NCBI RefSeq assembly: GCF_047922965.1
Contig: NZ_CP150481.1
Coordinates: 2,542,001 to 2,606,000, forward strand
DNA from: Neptunicella plasticusilytica
GTDB lineage: Bacteria; Pseudomonadota; Gammaproteobacteria; Enterobacterales; Alteromonadaceae
Direction of reading: 5' to 3'
DNA length: 64,000 nucleotides
The position numbers and the translations under genes are program-made. The notes under the pieces were generated by a model. The model had not been told where the DNA came from, searched no databases, and was given only the letters and a program-made list of their open reading frames with translations. Below, in pieces: positions 24,941 to 34,400 of the stretch; position 1 is the stretch's first letter; each line of letters opens with the position of its first letter.

Positions 24941-26563
24941 ATGGAACGCAAATTGGCTAAAACCTCCAACATATTGATCATTGATGATCAGGTTCTTGCC
25001 CAGGGCTATATGAAATATGCCTTGCAAGAATTAGGCTTTGATAAAATTACCTATCTCGATCAGGCTGACAAGGCGATCAGCAAAATTCAGCAGGAAGAAT
25101 TTGATCTGATTATTTGTTCTTATCATTTAAAAAAAGAACAGGAAGGCTATCACCTTTATCAAACGCTGCTTAAGGACAAGTTGATCTCGCCAGCAACGGC
25201 TTTTGTGTTTATTAGCGCTGATACCAGCGCTGACATTGTGCATAGCATTATCGAACTGCAGCCCGACGAATTTCTGGTTAAGCCTTTTACCGTTAACGAA
25301 ATCGGCAAACGCCTGGGCCGGGTACTCAACCGTAAACGCACCTTCCGTGAAGTTTATCAATTAATGGATCGGGAGCTTTATGATATGGCGCTTGAGGCCA
25401 TTGAAGCTTTTCTTACCACACCGGATAAATCAGAATATTTCCCCATTGCCCTAAAGCTAAAAGGCGAACTGCTACTTGAATGTAACCAGCCAGAAAAAGC
25501 GCGGGACTTTTATCAGGCCATTATTAACGTGCAGAGTTTTGCCTGGGCACAGTTTGGCCTGGCAAATGCGTTACTTGCCTTGAATGACGACGCAGAAGCA
25601 GAAAAAGTGCTACTGCGTTTGGGCTTTAAAGCCGATGCCCAAATCAAGGCATTCGATTTACTGGCAGATATCCAAATCAAGCGGGAAGACTTTGATATGG
25701 CGCTGGAAAGCACTATTCTGGCGTCGGAAATATCGCCACGCAATATGACCCGGCATAAAACCGCCATTACCTTGTCACGTATTACCCACGATTACGCCAC
25801 CCAGTTTGAAGTGTCGAAAAAAATTGTCCGTTACGCGAAAAATTCGATTTATGACCAACCTGATATCTACCTGAATGTGGCACGAGCCGGAATTGACTTC
25901 GCATTAACCGCCAGTGATAGCGAAACCAATGATCTGGTTAAGCAATCCAATGAGTATTTACGTCGTTTTCGCAAACAATTTCCTAAAGTGCAGCTTAGCG
26001 AGCAGCTAATGGTGATTAACGCACGTTTACATTACTTGCAGGACGAAAAGGACAAGGCGCAAGCCTTACTGGCACAAATTGACGAATTAGCCCTGGTTGA
26101 AGATTCGATGGAAGATTTACTGGATAAAGCCAAGGCATTCCATGAAATAGGTTTATTCGAAAAGTCTATGAATGTGCTAAACGAAATCGAAAATCGCTGT
26201 AAAACTCAACCCTCACAAGGGGATATTTTTATGCGTTATATTCGTCAGGAAAAACAGGAACGTCAGGCTATCCGTCATAGTCCCAAAGAACTTAATAACA
26301 CTGCGGTGGAATATTATCAAAAAGGCGACTTGCAAAATGCCATGAAAGTCTTTCGCCAGGCTTACCGGATCATGCCTAAAAACCCGGCCATTGCGCTTAA
26401 CCTGCTGCAAGCTATCGCCATGAAGTTTAAAGAGCAGGAATTATCCGACAACGCCAAATCGGTTATGAATCGCTGCGTCTATACCATCGAAAACAGCCAG
26501 CTGACTGATGAGCAGGAAGAACGTTATCAAAAAGTAATGCGTTTCTTTGAGGAAACGGTTTAA
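24941..26563 (+). CDS. Receiver-domain protein with TPR repeats, phospho-acceptor lost
   Basis: 540 residues: an N-terminal CheY-like domain (about 8-125) and a long TPR-rich region. The receiver keeps the acidic pair (ILIIDDQ), Ser in FISAD and Lys in LVKPF, but the strand that should hold the phospho-accepting Asp reads FDLIICSYHL, with Ser at about residue 60. It is therefore probably a pseudo-receiver. TPR-like stretches include the FDMALESTILASEISPRN segment, and near the C terminus YYQKGDLQNAMKVFRQAY then MPKNPAIALNLL. The role is probably protein-protein scaffolding in signalling. The ATG at 24941 is chosen over an in-frame TTG at 24920. Confidence 0.85.
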   Translation: MERKLAKTSNILIIDDQVLAQGYMKYALQELGFDKITYLDQADKAISKIQQEEFDLIICSYHLKKEQEGYHLYQTLLKDKLISPATAFVFISADTSADIVHSIIELQPDEFLVKPFTVNEIGKRLGRVLNRKRTFREVYQLMDRELYDMALEAIEAFLTTPDKSEYFPIALKLKGELLLECNQPEKARDFYQAIINVQSFAWAQFGLANALLALNDDAEAEKVLLRLGFKADAQIKAFDLLADIQIKREDFDMALESTILASEISPRNMTRHKTAITLSRITHDYATQFEVSKKIVRYAKNSIYDQPDIYLNVARAGIDFALTASDSETNDLVKQSNEYLRRFRKQFPKVQLSEQLMVINARLHYLQDEKDKAQALLAQIDELALVEDSMEDLLDKAKAFHEIGLFEKSMNVLNEIENRCKTQPSQGDIFMRYIRQEKQERQAIRHSPKELNNTAVEYYQKGDLQNAMKVFRQAYRIMPKNPAIALNLLQAIAMKFKEQELSDNAKSVMNRCVYTIENSQLTDEQEERYQKVMRFFEETV

Positions 26564-26637
26564 CCAAATTCAGCACTTAGGGGATCAATGCAAACGCTGC
26601 TATGATCCGTCATCTTTACCACCACCTTATGATGTAA

Positions 26638-28455
26638 ATGCGACGTTCCAAAACAATAACTGAACATGACGGGCCGGTTAACTGGCACATATTACCCAAG
26701 CTGTGGCCTTATCTTCTCGAATTTCGTGGCCGGATTTTTCTGGCCTTGTTATGTCTGATAGCCGCCAAAGTTGCCAGCGTTGGCTTGCCCTTTATCCTTA
26801 AATATATCGTTGATGATCTGGATATCAAGACCGATCTGAATACCGTCGCTTTAGTGCCCCTGGCGCTGATTTTGGCTTACGGTATGGTACGTCTGGCCAA
26901 TGTTTTAATGGGTGAGATTCGTGACACCTTGTTCGGCCGGGTAACCGAGCGCGCCATGCGGCGCATTGGACTGCAAGTATTTAACCACCTGCATAAACTG
27001 GAGCTGGATTTCCATCTTAATCGTCAAACTGGCGGACTGTCCCGCGATATCGAACGAGGTACCTCGGGAATCGGCTTTCTGATGCGTTTTATGGTGTTTA
27101 ATATTGTTCCCACACTACTGGAAATCGGTATGGTGGCCGGGATCCTGTTTTATCAATACGGTTGGGGATTTGGTGTTATCGTGCTGTTGTCGGTAATTTG
27201 TTACGTAGCTTACTCGATTAAAGCCACCGACTGGCGTACCCGCTATGTACGTGAAATGAATAAGGCCGATTCCACCACCAATACTCGAGCTATCGACAGT
27301 TTGCTTAATTTTGAGACGGTCAAATACTTCAACAATGAACAATATGAAGCCAACCTCTACGACACCAATCTGGCTGAATGGGAACAGGCCAGACGTAAAA
27401 ACCGGTTATCTTTGTTTACCCTCAACGGTGGTCAGGCTTTTATTATTGCAGCAGCGATGACAGGCATGATGTTATTGGCCGCACAACAGGTAACACAGGG
27501 CAAGATGACCTTAGGTGATTTTGTGTTGATCAATGCGTTTACAATGCAGATATTTATGCCACTCAACTTCCTGGGTTTTGTCTATCGCGAAATACGCAGC
27601 TCAATGGCCAATATTGAAAACCTGTTCAATTTGCTCGAACAGCAACCCAAAGTCACCGATCCCGTCCCCGCCTCCGACCTGCAAGTTAGCCAGGGACGAA
27701 TCGAATTTAACCAGGTCCGTTTTCAGTATCATCCCGAACGCCCTATTCTAAAAGATTTAAGCTTCCATATTCAGCCCGGTCAGAAAGTGGCCATTGTGGG
27801 CCAAAGCGGTGCCGGCAAATCAACCATTATCAAACTGCTGTTCCGTCTTTATGATGTCACCGATGGTGGTATTTATATTGACCGACAAAATATCAGTGAA
27901 GTATCACAAGCTTCATTGCGCCAAAGTATCGCCATTGTCCCGCAAGATACCGTGCTGTTTAACGACAGCATTTTTGCCAATATTCAGTACGGACGTCCCT
28001 CGGCAACGGATGAAGAAGTAGACAAAGCCATTGATTTAGCACACTTGCGCCATTTTATTCAATCGCTGCCACAAGGCAAGAACACCCAAGTCGGTGAACG
28101 CGGCCTAAAACTATCCGGCGGTGAAAAACAGCGCGTATCCATTGCCAGAGCCATTTTAAAAGGCTCCAGAATACTACTTTTTGATGAGGCCACCTCCTCT
28201 CTCGACAGCCATGCGGAACAAGCTATCTTGTCGGCGATTCGGGAAGTGTCCCAAGGCCACACCAGCCTGATTATTGCCCATCGCCTGTCTACCGTAATTG
28301 ATGCAGATAATATTCTGGTTATGGATCAGGGTCATATAGTGGAACAAGGCAATCATCAACAGTTAATAGCCCATAACGGTTTGTACAAAACCTTATGGGA
28401 TACACAGCAGAAACAGTCAGAACAACAACAGGTAGCACAGCAAGATGCAGGATAG
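26638..28455 (+). CDS. Atm1/HMT1-type ABC exporter (permease + ATPase)
   Basis: 605-residue half transporter: six membrane helices in the first 320 residues, then an ATPase with Walker A GQSGAGKS, signature LSGGEKQR, Walker B ILLFDEATSSLD and the switch His in IIAHRLSTV. The membrane part (LDFHLNRQTGGLSRDIERGT, then NFETVKYFNNEQYE) is typical of the ABCB7/Atm1 group, which exports glutathione-linked sulfur compounds or metal conjugates. It overlaps the following DUF3820 gene by 11 bases. Confidence 0.92.
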   Translation: MRRSKTITEHDGPVNWHILPKLWPYLLEFRGRIFLALLCLIAAKVASVGLPFILKYIVDDLDIKTDLNTVALVPLALILAYGMVRLANVLMGEIRDTLFGRVTERAMRRIGLQVFNHLHKLELDFHLNRQTGGLSRDIERGTSGIGFLMRFMVFNIVPTLLEIGMVAGILFYQYGWGFGVIVLLSVICYVAYSIKATDWRTRYVREMNKADSTTNTRAIDSLLNFETVKYFNNEQYEANLYDTNLAEWEQARRKNRLSLFTLNGGQAFIIAAAMTGMMLLAAQQVTQGKMTLGDFVLINAFTMQIFMPLNFLGFVYREIRSSMANIENLFNLLEQQPKVTDPVPASDLQVSQGRIEFNQVRFQYHPERPILKDLSFHIQPGQKVAIVGQSGAGKSTIIKLLFRLYDVTDGGIYIDRQNISEVSQASLRQSIAIVPQDTVLFNDSIFANIQYGRPSATDEEVDKAIDLAHLRHFIQSLPQGKNTQVGERGLKLSGGEKQRVSIARAILKGSRILLFDEATSSLDSHAEQAILSAIREVSQGHTSLIIAHRLSTVIDADNILVMDQGHIVEQGNHQQLIAHNGLYKTLWDTQQKQSEQQQVAQQDAG

Positions 28456-28663
28456 TCAAGCGATGCTTGAAGCCATCAACCAGACCATGCCCTTTGGAAA
28501 ATATGCCGGGCGCAAATTACTGGAATTACCCGAACCTTATCTGGTCTGGTTTGCTGGCCAGGGATTCCCCGAAGGCAAACTGGGACAACAACTGGCGCTA
28601 GTCCACGAAATTAAAGTGAATGGACTGGAAGCGATGTTAATGCCGCTATTGCGAGATCGATAG
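28445..28663 (+). CDS. DUF3820 family protein
   Basis: 72 residues with the family core TMPFGKYAGRKLLELPEPYLVWF and GFPEGKLGQQLALVHEIK. Function unknown (E. coli YpeB is a relative). The start lies inside the end of the ABC exporter gene, which indicates translational coupling. Confidence 0.85.
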   Translation: MQDSQAMLEAINQTMPFGKYAGRKLLELPEPYLVWFAGQGFPEGKLGQQLALVHEIKVNGLEAMLMPLLRDR

Positions 28664-28687
28664 CCTCCCCAAAATGGGCATATTTTG

Positions 28688-29707
28688 TCACTGACAAGCG
28701 CCCTCCACCCAACGATTAGCGGAGCGGAACGTGGTTAAGTCATTGCGCCGCACTCCTTGCTCCTGCATTGTTTTATGCACCTTACTGGCAACCATCTGTC
28801 GCAAGTAAAATGGCTGATTAATCACAAAGTGATGGATAGAATGTGTACTACCAAAATTAAAGCAAAATAACTGAAGTGGCATAAAATACCAGCGATCAAG
28901 AATTTGGGTCTGCTGCATCAGGCCATTAACATTGCCATAATAGTGCATATTGGAGGTAATAAAATTTAAGCAACCCGAACGGACCACGTTAGGAGCAATC
29001 AATACCACCACTATCAAGTCAATAACCCGCATAACTGCCAATAACCACGCAGGGTAATCTCCGGCGAATATCAGATCAATGCCATGAAATAGCAGAAAAA
29101 TATACCAACAGGCAAAATACAATGTCGCTAACGGAAAAGTCGCACCTAATACTCGGGATACTGAAAAGTCATCTAATTCCCTGCGCAACACAGCACGGCG
29201 CAAAATCAATCCAGCCAGACCATCAAACATCACCAGATAACGACTAAAACCGGGCTTGATGCCGTTGCCCACCAGACGTTCTTCCATGTCTTTGCTGCTA
29301 CCTGATACTTTATGATGCAGAAGATGCATATCGCGACGATACCAGGGATTAACCGTATTAGGCCGCATCAACCAGGTTACCAGCATCATCAAATGATAGA
29401 TAACAGGATTATCGCGAAAATACTGATGATGGATCAAATCGTGCTCTATTTCATGAGAGATAGAAGCAAACAATGCAGACGCGAAAATACACGCCCACGC
29501 CGGAATACTGCCGATATAATACAGATAGCCACTGGTTAGCATTCCAGTTAAAGCCAACAATAAAATAACCAGTCCAATACCGTTCTGGTATTTCAGTATG
29601 GCGTAGCGAGCTCTTAACCGCGACTCTTCCTGGCGAATAGCATGGGTAATACATCTAACCTGCTGCCGCATAGTGCTTTCATGTAATGACTCTTCAGGTT
29701 TAATCAT
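28688..29707 (-). CDS. Membrane fatty acid desaturase family protein
   Basis: 339 residues, about four to six membrane helices. The three His boxes of di-iron desaturases/hydroxylases are present: HEIEHDLIHH (near residue 86), HLLHHK and HSIHHF (near residue 288). The substrate is unclear: fatty acyl chains or another lipid. Single gene. Confidence 0.87.
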   Translation of the reverse strand: MIKPEESLHESTMRQQVRCITHAIRQEESRLRARYAILKYQNGIGLVILLLALTGMLTSGYLYYIGSIPAWACIFASALFASISHEIEHDLIHHQYFRDNPVIYHLMMLVTWLMRPNTVNPWYRRDMHLLHHKVSGSSKDMEERLVGNGIKPGFSRYLVMFDGLAGLILRRAVLRRELDDFSVSRVLGATFPLATLYFACWYIFLLFHGIDLIFAGDYPAWLLAVMRVIDLIVVVLIAPNVVRSGCLNFITSNMHYYGNVNGLMQQTQILDRWYFMPLQLFCFNFGSTHSIHHFVINQPFYLRQMVASKVHKTMQEQGVRRNDLTTFRSANRWVEGACQ

Positions 29708-30000
29708 TAGCGACCTCCAAGGCTATTACCGAGATAGGGAATAGTCTAACAAAATATGCTCTGGAAGGCTTGTGGAGAAGGCTGACAGATTTAGCAAAGA
29801 CGTTATGGATTAAACGACAGCGTTCATTTTGACTGTTTATTCCCGCCCTTGAATCACGGCTTATCAAATTAACCGGGTAGTCCAGTAATAAATCAAGATA
29901 TACTGCCTTTGCATAATATAATTTGTTCAGAAAATAATAACTTTGCTTTTGATGCTCTACACTTGGCATGGTACAAGTAGATGTTTTATAAGGCCTATAA
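29708..30000. other. Intergenic stretch between the desaturase and nucleotidase-like genes
   Basis: About 290 AT-rich bases that should carry divergent promoters. I see no RNA gene, repeat or supported ORF in it. Confidence 0.4.
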
Positions 30001-30576
30001 ATGAGACTAAATAGCCCGGTGAAAATATTGCAATCTATTTTCTGCTTTGTTCTGCTAACCAGCTCCCCACTATTCGCCTCTACCGAAACTGCCACTATCA
30101 TTTTTACCGGAAATATGCCTGAAGTCACTGTTCCAGGACTTGGAGGTTATGCAGAATTAGGGACCTTGCTAAAACAAACACGTACACAACACCAGCCGAC
30201 ATTTTTCCTGTTTAGCGGTGCCAGTCTGGGTCCGAGCAGTCTTTCGACACTGGATAGAGGCTCGCATATTATCGATATACTTAATACCCTCGAGCCCGAC
30301 GCGATGGCAGTATCCAAAAGGGAATTCAGCTATTTCGAAGATGAGTTATCACTACGCTCCTATGAAGCCGCTTTTCCACTAGTATCGAGTAATATCTACG
30401 ACCCTCTGACTCAAGGCAATCTGGATGGCCTGGTAAACAGTGCCATAATTGAAAAGGGTCAGTATAGGTTAGGGGTATTGTCTATTGTTGACCAGTCTGT
30501 GATCGAAGAATATGCAGTAAAACGGCTACAGATACTGGATCCTGTCGAAGCACAATTAGCCATCAAGCCAAATTGA
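30001..30576 (+). CDS. 5'-nucleotidase-like protein, N-terminal part, metal-site residues lost
   Basis: A signal peptide (FCFVLLTSSPLFA) precedes a domain that follows the order of UshA-type metallophosphatases, but every metal motif is changed: the TNDxH-like site reads FTGNMPEVT, the GD site reads SGASLGPSS, and GNHEFD reads SKREFS. It should be catalytically inactive. The frame ends at TGA 30574-30576, which overlaps the ATG of the next ORF (TGATG); the next ORF continues the same family domain, so this is either one gene split by a one-base shift or two coupled genes. Confidence 0.7.
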   Translation: MRLNSPVKILQSIFCFVLLTSSPLFASTETATIIFTGNMPEVTVPGLGGYAELGTLLKQTRTQHQPTFFLFSGASLGPSSLSTLDRGSHIIDILNTLEPDAMAVSKREFSYFEDELSLRSYEAAFPLVSSNIYDPLTQGNLDGLVNSAIIEKGQYRLGVLSIVDQSVIEEYAVKRLQILDPVEAQLAIKPN

Positions 30577-31517
30577 TGCGCGAGCAAGGAGTCGATCTGA
30601 TCGTCCTTATTTATTCTGTCGACGTGGCAAATGTTGAACAGTTACTCGACGGGCATACCATCGATCTCGCGTTACACAAGGATAACTATTTTGAAATTGA
30701 GTCGTCGACCCCCTATCAACCTCATGGCAACGACGTATTTTTAACCGAGCCGGGCGTGGCGGCCATAATTGAATTAGTCTGGCAAAAGGGTAAACCTGAA
30801 TCGTTACAACTTCATTGGCAAAAGCGCTATTTGAACGAATTTGACAAATTACCTCAAGTTGCCCGGCAAATTGCGGGCTATACCGCGCGTTTGAATAGGC
30901 TGCTAGCGCAACCTATTGGCATAACATCAACCCCTATAGATTGTCGGCGACTACAGCTGAGAACCCGCGAAAACGCCTTTGGCAATTTTTTGGCCGACAG
31001 TATCAAAAAATACACCGGAGCAGATATTGCCCTGATTAATAGCGGCGCAATCAGGGGGGACAAACTGTACCCCGCAGACCATTCACTGACTCGCAGAGAT
31101 ATTGCCGATATATTGCCTTACAGAGCAGAAATATTGGTACTCGACGTTACTGGCCAACAGATTATTGACGCGTTTGAAAATAGTTTCAGTTCTATCGAAC
31201 GGGTTAAAGGACGTTTCTTGCAAGTTTCAGGATTAAAAGTCGTATATAATTCCAGTCATGCAACGGGGAAACGAGTAGTGTCTGTGCAAGTTAATCATCA
31301 TGACATCATTGCCGACCAACATTATCAGCTGGCCACCACAGATTATCTGGCACAAGGTGGCGATGGCTATTCGGTCTTCTCAAACAGTCCAAGAGTCAAC
31401 AACAATAAGCAAGTGATCCGATTATTATCGGATATTGCTATCAACCAGATTATTAAACAGAAAATCATATCGCCCGAGATTGAGTCTCGTCTAACCGATT
31501 TAGCTAATGCAAACTGA
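30576..31517 (+). CDS. 5'-nucleotidase-like protein, C-terminal part
   Basis: Starts REQGVDLIVLIYSVD, where active enzymes have a TH motif (here YS), then IDLALHKDN in place of GGHSH. So the last metal ligands are missing too. The 5'-nucleotidase C-terminal domain is well kept: ENAFGNFLADSI, INSGAIRGD, ADILPYRAEILVLDVTG, GRFLQVSGLKVVYN and AQGGDGYSVF, which in UshA bind the nucleoside. This ORF has no signal peptide of its own. The GGDEF gene follows after eight bases, so the three ORFs form an operon. Confidence 0.75.
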   Translation: MREQGVDLIVLIYSVDVANVEQLLDGHTIDLALHKDNYFEIESSTPYQPHGNDVFLTEPGVAAIIELVWQKGKPESLQLHWQKRYLNEFDKLPQVARQIAGYTARLNRLLAQPIGITSTPIDCRRLQLRTRENAFGNFLADSIKKYTGADIALINSGAIRGDKLYPADHSLTRRDIADILPYRAEILVLDVTGQQIIDAFENSFSSIERVKGRFLQVSGLKVVYNSSHATGKRVVSVQVNHHDIIADQHYQLATTDYLAQGGDGYSVFSNSPRVNNNKQVIRLLSDIAINQIIKQKIISPEIESRLTDLANAN

Positions 31518-31525
31518 GCGTAATT

Positions 31526-33226
31526 GTGCCCGATAATTCATCTTTACCACAGACAAACGCGCCAATTGATAAACGGCCCCAATCCAGCAATCGTCGCGGC
31601 GCATCACTATCAACCTTTTTTACCGTCATATTAATTAGTGTTCTGGCATTATTAACGACCATTGCCTCGATAATTTATTATCAACTAAACCAATTTCAGC
31701 ACATTCTGGATGATATTACCGACAAGTCTATTCCTGCCATGGTGCACAGTAATAAAGTCAACAGCCAGGTTAATAGCCTCACCTACTTAATCGAAGGTTT
31801 AACCCAGGCATCCAGTCAGGCATCTCGGCGGATCGCAAATCAGGAGATCCAGACAAAAGTGACAGAAATCATGGAAATGATTGAAGACAACCAGAAAGAA
31901 GATTATTTACTGGTGCATATCGAATCCATGACGACAGAACTGGAAAGCCTGAATCGGTTGATTGAACAAAAACTGGAACTCAAAAACCAGATAAACGAAC
32001 AAAAAGTAATCCTGTATCAGATATATGCTGAGGTAATGGATTACATGCTTAAACCAGATAACAGTTCAGCTCACACATCAATAGCTTATATATGGGCGAT
32101 AGAATTATCCAACGTCGTTACCACCTCGTCCGAAGCCCTGACATTGAATCGAATCAACGACATTCGCCAGATTTCTCAACGGATACAGAACTTACTCGAT
32201 AGCCAGCAAAATAAAATTGACCAGCTACCGGCCAATACTCAAGCACGGGCAGCGGGGATAATTACGCAGCTAAGACAGACGCTATTGGAACCGCAAGGAT
32301 TGATCCCGATGCGCATGGAACAGTTGCGCATTATCGGACGTGCTGTGGGACGCGGCCACTTTGTGCGTAATCTGGTCAATGATTTAGCCAACTTGGCTGA
32401 GTTCCAATCATTCGAGCATAACAATGCTGTTCAGGGAGAAACCCTGCAAACCAATCAACAAATCAAACAACAAATTCGCTATATGGGGATGATGTCGCTG
32501 CTGGCAGCGCTATTTTTATTGGCAATTGTGTTCCTGATCAGACAGCGGGTAGTTAAAAGGCTCAATATCCTGAATAAAAAAGTACAAGGGCGTATATCCG
32601 GTGGCAGTGAAGAACTGATGATTAGAGGAAATGACGAGATATCGGATATTGCCCAATCTTTCAATTATTTTGTCCAAATCATTGAGCAACAGAAACTTAA
32701 GCTGCAGGATCTGTCTCTTACCGACGGTTTGACCGGCATAGCCAACAGACGGGCTCTGGATGAACGATTGTTCAACAATATTCAATCGGCAAAACGTCAC
32801 CAATGGCCGCTCTCGGTGCTGCTGATGGATGTGGACTTTTTCAAACCCTACAATGACAACTACGGACACGCCAAAGGCGATAAATGTCTGCAAGAAATTG
32901 CTTATGTACTAACCAGTAACAAACGCCGGGAAGAAGATTTCATTGCCCGTTATGGCGGTGAGGAATTTGTTTATCTGCTGCCACAAAGCGACGAGCAAGG
33001 TGCGACCCAAATTGCAGAGATTATTTTAGAGGCGATGGCCGAGCAAAATATCCCGCATCAATTCAGTCATGTCGCTCCTTACGTGACGGTAAGTATCGGC
33101 ATCGCCACCTACAACTTCGAACAGCCGATTAGCGGCGATGAACTGCTCAAAAATGCGGACCAGGCTTTATATCAGGCCAAGCGCCAGGGCAAGAATCGCT
33201 TTGTATTTTTTAACTCCGAAACTTAA
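31526..33226 (+). CDS. Membrane diguanylate cyclase with periplasmic helical sensor
   Basis: 566 residues from a GTG start. One membrane helix near 30-52, a long Gln/Glu-rich helical periplasmic region (about 55-315), a second helix (about 320-342), a HAMP-like linker and a GGDEF domain. The catalytic motif is RYGGEEF (about 475-481) and an inhibitory RxxD site (REED) stands just before it, so an active, product-inhibited cyclase is expected. Located directly behind the nucleotidase-like ORFs, whose product could present a ligand to its periplasmic part. Confidence 0.92.
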   Translation: MPDNSSLPQTNAPIDKRPQSSNRRGASLSTFFTVILISVLALLTTIASIIYYQLNQFQHILDDITDKSIPAMVHSNKVNSQVNSLTYLIEGLTQASSQASRRIANQEIQTKVTEIMEMIEDNQKEDYLLVHIESMTTELESLNRLIEQKLELKNQINEQKVILYQIYAEVMDYMLKPDNSSAHTSIAYIWAIELSNVVTTSSEALTLNRINDIRQISQRIQNLLDSQQNKIDQLPANTQARAAGIITQLRQTLLEPQGLIPMRMEQLRIIGRAVGRGHFVRNLVNDLANLAEFQSFEHNNAVQGETLQTNQQIKQQIRYMGMMSLLAALFLLAIVFLIRQRVVKRLNILNKKVQGRISGGSEELMIRGNDEISDIAQSFNYFVQIIEQQKLKLQDLSLTDGLTGIANRRALDERLFNNIQSAKRHQWPLSVLLMDVDFFKPYNDNYGHAKGDKCLQEIAYVLTSNKRREEDFIARYGGEEFVYLLPQSDEQGATQIAEIILEAMAEQNIPHQFSHVAPYVTVSIGIATYNFEQPISGDELLKNADQALYQAKRQGKNRFVFFNSET

Positions 33227-33256
33227 AGGCTGTTTATCCGTCATCTTCGCCATCAC
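33227..33256. repeat. Single end of the MITE-like element 2 family
   Basis: AGGCTGTTTATCCGTCATCT and the next ten bases match the left end of element 2 (18117 onward) at about 25 of 28 positions. It starts directly after the TAA of the diguanylate cyclase gene. No partner end is present before the next gene at 33300. Confidence 0.6.
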
Positions 33257-33299
33257 ACAATTATAACGACGCATTTGACGAATTGGCATTTGCCAAAAC

Positions 33300-34127
33300 C
33301 TATTCTCCTTGAGCTTTGTGTTGCTGTTGTGCCATATAGCGACTGATATTAATAAAACTGTCGACCCAGTACTGATCTTTATGTGCAGCCAGATAAGCCA
33401 GCAATTGATTATGTGCTTCTGCCGATACAGCCAGATAATCGCCCCCTACCCCGTGAAAAGTATAACTGCCCAAGGTCCCCATTTTTGCCGCCTGTTTAGC
33501 AAAATCAATGAGCTCCTGAGCACTATTACCGGTTGGCGCCCAGACCCGGGTCTGTTTTACATTCAGCTCATTTACCGGTTGGGGTTCACTGCCAAACATC
33601 GATTTAATACCGACAAACTCGGATTTGATCTGTCCTATATAGTCTTTTCCTCCTGCCTTCAAATCACCGCAAGGAGTCGTAAAAGTACGCTGTGTTTGGC
33701 CATCTATAGCATGTAAAAATGTGTTGGCCAGTTCGACTTCGGCCACCATTTTGGCAACGCTGTAGTTATCCAGATCTGCGTCCTCGGTAACCCATTCACG
33801 TCCGGGTAATGACGCGCTACAAGGATGAAAAAGACTGTGATTACCCAGTTCGTGACCCTGCTGGGCAATTGCACGCCATTCGTCAAAACGCTGTTTAATT
33901 ACCGGTGATGCCAGCTTTACATAAAACGAACCTTTAAAACCGTATTTATTCAAGGCCGGGATCGCGTTATCGAGCTGACTATCCAGCGCATCATCATAAG
34001 CCAGACTAATTGCTGCTTTTGCGCCGTTGGGCCATTTAACCGGCTCGTTCGCCACAACTTGTCCGGCAAAAATCACACCTAACCACGTCACACCAAAAGA
34101 TAAAATCATGTTTTTAATTTTGTTCAT
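33300..34127 (-). CDS. Secreted polysaccharide deacetylase (CE4/NodB)
   Basis: 275 residues with a signal peptide ending near AGQVVA. NodB homology: AISLAYDDALDSQL (the DD of motif 1), HELGNHSLFHP (the two His of motif 2), then FTTPCGDL and, late, YTFHGVG (motif 5 His). It probably removes acetyl groups from a glycan in the periplasm or outside the cell. It is divergent from the GH3 gene; a LacI-type operator lies between them, so both may respond to the same sugar. Confidence 0.85.
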   Translation of the reverse strand: MNKIKNMILSFGVTWLGVIFAGQVVANEPVKWPNGAKAAISLAYDDALDSQLDNAIPALNKYGFKGSFYVKLASPVIKQRFDEWRAIAQQGHELGNHSLFHPCSASLPGREWVTEDADLDNYSVAKMVAEVELANTFLHAIDGQTQRTFTTPCGDLKAGGKDYIGQIKSEFVGIKSMFGSEPQPVNELNVKQTRVWAPTGNSAQELIDFAKQAAKMGTLGSYTFHGVGGDYLAVSAEAHNQLLAYLAAHKDQYWVDSFINISRYMAQQQHKAQGE

Positions 34128-34289
34128 TGAAATTCCCCTGTTTTATCACTTGCATTACCTGCGACTTTTAACATCCAGCATTTCTGACAGACCAAATCCG
34201 GTGTTTTAGCGACATTTTTTAACAATACGGCCTCTCTGTTCCCGATAAATTACCAAAAAAATATTGCGTTTGGGCATAAAAACTGTAAA

Positions 34290-34303
34290 TGTAAGCGCTT
34301 TCA
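34290..34303. promoter_or_regulatory. LacI-family operator upstream of the GH3 gene
   Basis: TGTAAGCGCTTTCA, a near-perfect palindrome around AAGCGCTT that fits the LacI/CcpA operator pattern. It is 98 bases before the GH3 start and 163 bases before the divergent deacetylase start. An identical 14-mer precedes the GH30 gene. Confidence 0.75.
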
Positions 34304-34400
34304 TAAATTAACGTAATTCTTTTACATTAAATCAACATCTATTCGCAAGCGATAAAATTGAATTGTGATGTTGAACGCATTAAAACTGGATATCAACTGA

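Noticed and set aside
29700..30128. 142-residue ORF on the minus strand over the start of the nucleotidase-like gene.
   Set aside because: It runs antisense to the signal peptide region of a gene with family support; its own protein has no recognisable features.
30560..30580. Programmed frameshift joining the two nucleotidase-like ORFs.
   Set aside because: No slippery heptamer, homopolymer or following stem was found at the junction; mutation or coupled re-start is simpler.
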